A model generated the notes under the pieces. That model was not told where the DNA came from and did not search any database. It saw only the letters and a list, made by a program, of their open reading frames with translations. The position numbers were made by a program, and so were the translations under genes. Below, piece after piece: positions 35,820-41,430 of a DNA stretch of 41,430 bases; within the stretch, counting starts at the first letter, position 1, and the number at the start of each line of letters is the position of its first letter. The stretch is from Thermoplasmata archaeon (GTDB taxonomy: Archaea > Thermoplasmatota > Thermoplasmata > Thermoplasmatales > Thermoplasmataceae): contig JAKACH010000008.1 of assembly GCA_021821635.1 (NCBI GenBank), positions 1 to 41,430 of the forward strand, read 5' to 3'.

Positions 35820-37562
35820 AGGGGCGGGTCTGAAATCAAGATCAAGCAGCTTTTCAGTGTTTTTTCTCCGCTTGTCTTCGCACTCAAGTATCTTAGGAAG
35901 GAGAGAAAAGTACTGGTTCTTGTTTCAGTTGTTGCGGCACTTACGGCAGTCTTCAGGCTGCTTGTTCCTATATTTTTCGGCGATGCAGTTAACTCAGTCG
36001 AAAGCACAGATTTCTCTGCTGCAGAGCACTTTGTTGTCCTGATACTGATTGTATCCGGGTTGAGTGCCATTGCACAGTTTGTTGTGAACTATGGCTCCCA
36101 ATATCTTTCCCAGCGGTATGCGTACGAACTCAGGAAGGACGTCTTTCACCATCTCCTAAACAAAAAGTTCAGGTACTTCGAGACACAGACCTCAGGGAAT
36201 CTGCTGTCAAGATCGACAATGGATATTGAAGCGACAAGAAATTTTGTCCTTAATGTACTGTCGCAGCTTATTCCGACGATCTTTCTGATTGCAATTGCTT
36301 TCTATTTCCTTATCACGCTTAATGCAATCTATTCCCTGTTCTTTCTTGTAGTTGTTCCATTGCTCATATATCTGGGTATCACATTCCAGAGGAAGCAGAG
36401 GAACCACTGGCGCAAAATAAGGGATACCTATGGCACCATGAACGAACGCCTGCAGGAAAATATAACGGGCCAGCGTGTTGTTCGCGGCTTTATAGGTGAA
36501 GAGCGGGAAATAGGTAGATTCACGGAAACTACGGATACGTATTTTCAGGAGTACAACCTTGTCGCTAAACTCCGGGGAAAATACAACAACCTCATGCCGC
36601 TGCTGATAAGTGCAGCTGCTACAGGCGTCATCCTGTATGGTGGCTACACTTCGCTATTGACAGGAAGCCAGATCGGGAACCTGGCCGCGGCTGTGAACAT
36701 CTTCAACACGATGACATTTCCGGTTAGCTTCCTTGGAAGATTGATTGTCTTCTCTGAGAATGCAAGAGCTGGAATAGATCGTATCGATACAATAATAGAC
36801 GGCAAAGACGAGGAAGCGGTATCAGGTGAAATAAGGAATCCATTAAGTCCGCCTGCTGAAGTTGAGGGGATTACTTTTTCCCGTGGTTCTAAAGTGATAC
36901 TTAATGACATGAGCTTCCGCATCAGGAAAGGCGAGTTTGTCGCCATTACAGGAACCACAGGCAGCGGCAAGAGCACGCTAATAAACATGCTCCCCAGGTT
37001 ATATGACCCGGATTCCGGAACAATTTCATATAACGGCGTAGTGTATGATAAGTTCACCCTTCCGGAAATAAGGGAAAGGATTGCTGTGGTACCACAGGAA
37101 ATAAGCCTTCTCTCAGGCTCCATAAGAGAGAACATTGCATTCGGAAAGGGTGAGTTCACAGATCAGGAAGTCGTGGAAGCGGCAAAGATAGCCCATATTG
37201 ACGACTTTATAGACAGCCTGCCTGACAGGTATGAAACAATCGTTGGGGAACGCGGTATAACATTATCCGGTGGGCAAAAACAGAGAATTGCCATAGCAAG
37301 GGCGGTCATAATGATGCCCGAGCTCCTTATCTTTGATGATGCTACATCAAGCCTTGATGCCGAGACCGAGCTGGACATATTCAATTCAATAAGGAAAAAG
37401 CTGCGTTCAACATCTGTCATCATAATATCCCTGAGGGAAACTGGGCTGAAGTTTGCCGATCGCGTTCTCGTTGTAGATAATGGGAACCTCGAGGATGTTA
37501 CTGATTCCCGAAGGAATCTTATAGATGCTTCCAGAGGGAACGGCCTCGCCGGAGGTGATTGA
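35820..37562 (+). CDS. ABC exporter subunit 1 (TMD-NBD, degenerate ATPase site); N-terminus lacks an in-frame start codon
   Basis: Walker A GTTGSGKST, LSGGQKQRIAIARA; TM1-TM2 coding continues upstream of the tracked TTG 36060 to a stop at 35817. Confidence 0.85.
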   Translation, partial: RGGSEIKIKQLFSVFSPLVFALKYLRKERKVLVLVSVVAALTAVFRLLVPIFFGDAVNSVESTDFSAAEHFVVLILIVSGLSAIAQFVVNYGSQYLSQRYAYELRKDVFHHLLNKKFRYFETQTSGNLLSRSTMDIEATRNFVLNVLSQLIPTIFLIAIAFYFLITLNAIYSLFFLVVVPLLIYLGITFQRKQRNHWRKIRDTYGTMNERLQENITGQRVVRGFIGEEREIGRFTETTDTYFQEYNLVAKLRGKYNNLMPLLISAAATGVILYGGYTSLLTGSQIGNLAAAVNIFNTMTFPVSFLGRLIVFSENARAGIDRIDTIIDGKDEEAVSGEIRNPLSPPAEVEGITFSRGSKVILNDMSFRIRKGEFVAITGTTGSGKSTLINMLPRLYDPDSGTISYNGVVYDKFTLPEIRERIAVVPQEISLLSGSIRENIAFGKGEFTDQEVVEAAKIAHIDDFIDSLPDRYETIVGERGITLSGGQKQRIAIARAVIMMPELLIFDDATSSLDAETELDIFNSIRKKLRSTSVIIISLRETGLKFADRVLVVDNGNLEDVTDSRRNLIDASRGNGLAGGD

Positions 37563-39346
37563 TCACGGCTAAGACATATGAAGAGGTTGAAGATGAACTG
37601 ATAAAGGGAGGCAAAGGTTTTGCATCATTCAAACGAATGATTGGTGAAATGCTCTCCCAGAGGAGGGAATCAGCCAAACTGGGTATCTCTATCATAGTTA
37701 CAGCAGTAATGGGTACGATATACCCGCTTTCAATCGGTCTTGCTATTGATGCAATCCTCATCCAGAAGAGCGCAATCCTGCTTGCTGCGTATGCATCCCT
37801 GTTTTTCGCTGTCTACGTAGTGCAGTTCTTTTCAAACCGTGTCAGGACGATTAGCTCGACCTACCTGGCACAGTATACCATAAAGAGCCTGAGAGACAAG
37901 GCATTCAAGAACCTCCAGAAAGTGCCAGTATCCTTCTACAGCAAGGTTAAGACGGGATACCTTATAAGCAGGATTAGCAATGATGGAGAGTCCCTAAGTG
38001 AATTCCTCACATTCCAGGTACCACAGGTGGTCTCAGGCATAACGACGGTAATAATTTCTGCGTCAATCATGCTTATACTTTCACCAAGGCTTGCACTTTA
38101 CTCATTCATCGTGATACCTCTTCTTGTCGGCTTTACTTTTTCGCTTCAGCCGAGAGTCAAGCGTAATTATCTCAGGACAAGGAAGACGATTGCTGCAATA
38201 ACGGGAAATCTGAGCGAAAACATCAATGCGATCAGGGCGATAAAGAGCTTCAATGTCGAAGGCAGGGTTGAGGGGAACTTTGATAAGCTCAACACTGCAA
38301 ACTACTCAGCCAACATGAAAGCTTCAAGGTTGGCATCATCATACGGTTCGGTTGTCAGGATAATTGAGGCAGTGGGTATAGCTATAGTGCTGATAGAGGG
38401 TGGCATCATGGCTCTTGGTGGCCTGATCACCGTTGGGATACTTGTATCGTTTGTGTTTTACGTGCAGGAATTCTTTGATCCTGTCGTGCAGCTTTCACAG
38501 ACTTATAACTCATATCAGTCGGCAATGGTTGGGCTTGTCCGGATATACGGCATAATAGACAGCGAGAAGGACAAAGACCCAGTGGATTCAGTCAAGCTGG
38601 AGGACTTCAAGGACAAGATTGAGGTCAAGGATGTCACATTCTCATATGGAGGTGACAACGCGCTGGAATCTGTATCATTCAGCATAAGAAAGGGAGAGAA
38701 AGTTGGCATTGTTGGACACACTGGCGCTGGTAAAACAACAATCTCAAACCTGATCATGAAATATTATCATCCAACGAGAGGGGTGATCCTGATAGATGGA
38801 AGGAACCTGGATGAAATTTCCACTGGTTCCTACAGGAAGCTTATAGCGCCTGTTCTGCAGGATCCATTCATGTTCAGGGGTACAGTTCTCGAGAATATAC
38901 AGTTCGCCAATCCGTCTGCAACCCGTGAGGATATAGAGAAAGCAATAGAGCAGTTTGGATTGCACACCCTCTTTCAGCGGATGCCTGACGGCGTCGACAG
39001 CGAAATAGGTGAGATGGGACGAAACCTTTCAGAGGGACAGAGGCAGGCCATATCCCTGCTCAGGGCATTCATTCTGGACCCTGAGATCCTAATACTTGAT
39101 GAGCCAACTTCGCAAATAGATCCTGCGTCAGAGAAAATCATAATGGTTGCACTCGAAAAATTCCTTCAGGGAAAGACTCTTGTCCTGATTACACACAGGT
39201 TCTCTCTTATCCGCCTGGTAGATGAGGTGATCGTACTTGATCATGGCAAACTCGTTGAACAGGGCAAAGTTGATGACCTGATGGCTGAGGACGGTAAATT
39301 TGCCCAGCTCTACAAGTACCAGAAGGCAGACAACGACCTGCTCTGA
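37559..39346 (+). CDS. ABC exporter subunit 2 (TMD-NBD, canonical Walker B)
   Basis: Walker A GHTGAGKTT, LSEGQRQAISLLRA, ILILDEPTSQIDP, LITHRFSLIR; TTGA overlap with subunit 1. Confidence 0.92.
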   Translation: MITAKTYEEVEDELIKGGKGFASFKRMIGEMLSQRRESAKLGISIIVTAVMGTIYPLSIGLAIDAILIQKSAILLAAYASLFFAVYVVQFFSNRVRTISSTYLAQYTIKSLRDKAFKNLQKVPVSFYSKVKTGYLISRISNDGESLSEFLTFQVPQVVSGITTVIISASIMLILSPRLALYSFIVIPLLVGFTFSLQPRVKRNYLRTRKTIAAITGNLSENINAIRAIKSFNVEGRVEGNFDKLNTANYSANMKASRLASSYGSVVRIIEAVGIAIVLIEGGIMALGGLITVGILVSFVFYVQEFFDPVVQLSQTYNSYQSAMVGLVRIYGIIDSEKDKDPVDSVKLEDFKDKIEVKDVTFSYGGDNALESVSFSIRKGEKVGIVGHTGAGKTTISNLIMKYYHPTRGVILIDGRNLDEISTGSYRKLIAPVLQDPFMFRGTVLENIQFANPSATREDIEKAIEQFGLHTLFQRMPDGVDSEIGEMGRNLSEGQRQAISLLRAFILDPEILILDEPTSQIDPASEKIIMVALEKFLQGKTLVLITHRFSLIRLVDEVIVLDHGKLVEQGKVDDLMAEDGKFAQLYKYQKADNDLL

Positions 39347-40249
39347 TCAGTAGTTACTTGTTATCAGCGTCCCTTCTGGTGTGCTTTTATGAACAAAGTT
39401 CCTGACGCGTATGTCAAGCGACAGGTTCTTTGCAAGCTCAATAGCTGCAGGGTGAACGATCTTCGAGCCTCCGGATGCGATAGTTATAGCTGCATCGTGT
39501 GAAAGCACCTCATACAGAAAAGCTCTTTCAGATAGGGTCTTGGGGTCAACATTGTATATCCCGTTGACGTCCTTGAACAGTGTGATATTTGACGATCCAT
39601 ATGCACCGGCAAAGGCAACAGCACTCAGGTCAGAGCTATTTCTGCCGAACGTCCGTATCTTGCCATGGACGTCTGGTGCAAAGAATCCAGTTGTAATCAG
39701 GACATCATGTGACGCAAGGATCGCATCCACGTTCCTGCGGATTGTGGGGGATGATGCCTGGATATCTGGAAGGTAGCCGGAGTCTTTCCTGCATGCTATG
39801 AGGCCAAGCAGATCAGAAGGAACGAAAGCCGCGTTGTACCCTATTTCATTCAGGTACGCAGTGCATGTTGCTGCGGAAACCCTTTCTCCAATGGATAGGA
39901 TTTCCGGCAAGTCTTCTTCCATAAGCATGCGTTCATGCCATCCTTCCCCTCTATCTGGATGCGGATTTACTGAACTCGAAAGTAGCTGTAAAGCGAAATC
40001 ACTTGGATAACGGCCGATTGCTGCGCTCAGCCATCCAGCATGAAGTGATACAAGATCCTGGACATGACTTGATATCTCAGCTCTGCTGTGCGTGTACCAG
40101 TACATCAGTGAATCTGTGACTTTTTCAAACGCACTGACAACAAATACGCTTCTCGAATCACCTCCTGCTATGTCTCCGAGATTTCTCAGTGCATCGGCAC
40201 CTGTAAGGCACGAACCGCCGATCTTGTAAAAATTTACCTTTTCGCTCAT
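39347..40249 (-). CDS. Aspartate kinase without apparent ACT domain
   Basis: YKIGGSCL, IVVSAFEKVTDSL-type motif (VFVVSAFEKVTDSL), FGRNSSDLSAVAFAGAYGSSNITLFKDVNGIYNVDPK; ORF ends soon after kinase fold. Confidence 0.88.
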   Translation of the reverse strand: MSEKVNFYKIGGSCLTGADALRNLGDIAGGDSRSVFVVSAFEKVTDSLMYWYTHSRAEISSHVQDLVSLHAGWLSAAIGRYPSDFALQLLSSSVNPHPDRGEGWHERMLMEEDLPEILSIGERVSAATCTAYLNEIGYNAAFVPSDLLGLIACRKDSGYLPDIQASSPTIRRNVDAILASHDVLITTGFFAPDVHGKIRTFGRNSSDLSAVAFAGAYGSSNITLFKDVNGIYNVDPKTLSERAFLYEVLSHDAAITIASGGSKIVHPAAIELAKNLSLDIRVRNFVHKSTPEGTLITSNY

Positions 40250-41241
40250 ATTTGACCTCCAAGAGTGGCTGCAACCTCAGCATTCAGCAAAGTTGATCCC
40301 GCAGCGCCCCTTACGAGGTTGTCTACTACAAGAACGAATTGCAGGATGTTACCTGTCACCCTTATCCTTCCTATTGATACCTGCATACCATCCATCTTGC
40401 CTGGTTTACCGGAGTCAAGTCTCGGTTGAGGGCGATCCTTTGCATCCTGCAAGATAATCGGCCTCTCAGGAAGCGTTGGCAAACCGGACGGAAGATCCTT
40501 GTTTTTAAACAACCGGAACGAATCCAGAATTTCATCAAATGCGACGATCGAATCGAATTCTACGGTTACTGATTCCAGGTGCCCATTAACAACTGGTACC
40601 CTGGTACAGGTTGCAGTTAGTCGAAACTTTGTCCTGTTCCTGGAATCTAGTATCTTGTGTGTTTCTGCCACAATTTTCTCCTCCTCGCCCTGAATGAAAG
40701 GAACTACATTGGAAAGAATATCAAGGGAAGGAATGCCGGGATAACCTGCACCGCTCACGGCCTGTAGTGTTGTTACATCAACGCTTTTTATGCTAAATTC
40801 TGCAACGGGTGCAAGTCCAAGAACCAGACCAATTGTGCTGCAGTTGCCATTGGCAAGTATATATCCTTTGTTGAGGTTTGAAATCTCTTTGAAATTGATC
40901 TCCGGAACGACAATAGGAACATCAGGCAGCATCCTGTTTCCGGAAGCGTTTGTAACGATACGGTTCCCCATACCCCTTAGCTCCCTTTCAAGTATGGTGG
41001 CACTCTGTTCGCTTACTGCGCTGAAAATGTAGTCATAATGCTGCCTGTTTATCTCTTCTGCGTCGGCCTCTCGTATCTCCATGGAAAGACCATCTTTGTC
41101 TACTTGCAGGGAATTCCCAGCAGAATGTCGCGAAGCGTAAAGTGCATCCAGCTCAAAGTAAGGATGTTTTTCAAGCATTCTTATAAGTTCCTTACCGACT
41201 ATGCCAGTCGCTCCAAGTATAGCGACCTTAAGGCGATCCAT
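40246..41241 (-). CDS. asd: Aspartate-semialdehyde dehydrogenase
   Basis: ILGATGIVGKELIRML, ANGNCSTIGLVLGLAP active-site Cys, QAVSGAGYPGIPSLD. Confidence 0.95.
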   Translation of the reverse strand: MDRLKVAILGATGIVGKELIRMLEKHPYFELDALYASRHSAGNSLQVDKDGLSMEIREADAEEINRQHYDYIFSAVSEQSATILERELRGMGNRIVTNASGNRMLPDVPIVVPEINFKEISNLNKGYILANGNCSTIGLVLGLAPVAEFSIKSVDVTTLQAVSGAGYPGIPSLDILSNVVPFIQGEEEKIVAETHKILDSRNRTKFRLTATCTRVPVVNGHLESVTVEFDSIVAFDEILDSFRLFKNKDLPSGLPTLPERPIILQDAKDRPQPRLDSGKPGKMDGMQVSIGRIRVTGNILQFVLVVDNLVRGAAGSTLLNAEVAATLGGQI

Positions 41242-41430
41242 TCAGTTGCTTCCTCCGCTTTTATTCGTAGCTTTTTGCATTGCATTCGAGATGTCTTCGA
41301 TCAGATCGCTTGGATCCTCTAGTCCTATGGACAGCCGGAAAAGTGAATCGTCTATGCCAGCTGCCTTTCGTTCTTCAGAAGTGAGGCCTCTGTGGGACAT
41401 GGTTGCCGGATGCGATATTGTTGTGTTCAC
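41242..41430 (-). CDS. C-terminal fragment of Cys/Met-metabolism PLP enzyme (cystathionine gamma-lyase/synthase-like), cut by window edge
   Basis: ISHPATMSHRGLTSEERKAAGIDDSLFRLSIGLEDPSDLIEDI is the family C-terminal signature; 5' end lies beyond 41430. Confidence 0.9.
   Translation of the reverse strand: MNTTISHPATMSHRGLTSEERKAAGIDDSLFRLSIGLEDPSDLIEDISNAMQKATNKSGGSN

Noticed and set aside
36644-37159. 171-aa antisense ORF opposite the ABC exporter NBD
   Set aside because: Low-complexity antisense translation of conserved NBD codons.
1-41430. CRISPR arrays, transposases/IS elements, rRNA genes, toxin-antitoxin or classic defence islands
   Set aside because: No periodic direct repeats with spacers, no transposase-like ORFs, no rRNA motifs; no recognisable defence gene set (the HD and nuclease-like proteins are isolated among housekeeping genes).

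Overview
Gene-dense archaeal chromosome segment. Family content (archaeal DnaG, AglB/STT3, NMD3, Nep1, S3Ae, S15, SUF operon, TATA boxes close to start codons) points to a Thermoplasmatales-like euryarchaeon; this placement is inference. About 33 credible CDSs and one tRNA gene are supported. I see no CRISPR array, rRNA or transposon. Core blocks are dnaG plus a Lon-like AAA+ ATPase, sufR/sufCBDSU, S15-RecJ, an ABC exporter pair, and aspartokinase-ASADH-Cys/Met lyase. The most notable observations are: (1) an elongator-type tRNA-Met(CAU) with a 15-nt canonical BHB intron, 4 nt after the S3Ae stop codon; (2) a ~2100-aa oligosaccharyltransferase (AglB) carrying ~1200 aa of beta-rich, sequon-dense repeats and overlapping a membrane-anchored companion gene; (3) an HTH protein fused to an NMT1/THI5-like domain with a CCC motif; (4) an ABC exporter subunit whose N-terminal TM region has no start codon in frame, with a leadered ORF one nucleotide out of frame upstream; (5) an 8-8-8 inverted repeat over the sufC TATA box; (6) a zinc-ribbon Lon-like ATPase without protease domain overlapping dnaG; (7) a stand-alone RuvC-like RNase H-fold protein. 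No database search or computation was available; family calls are from motif recognition.
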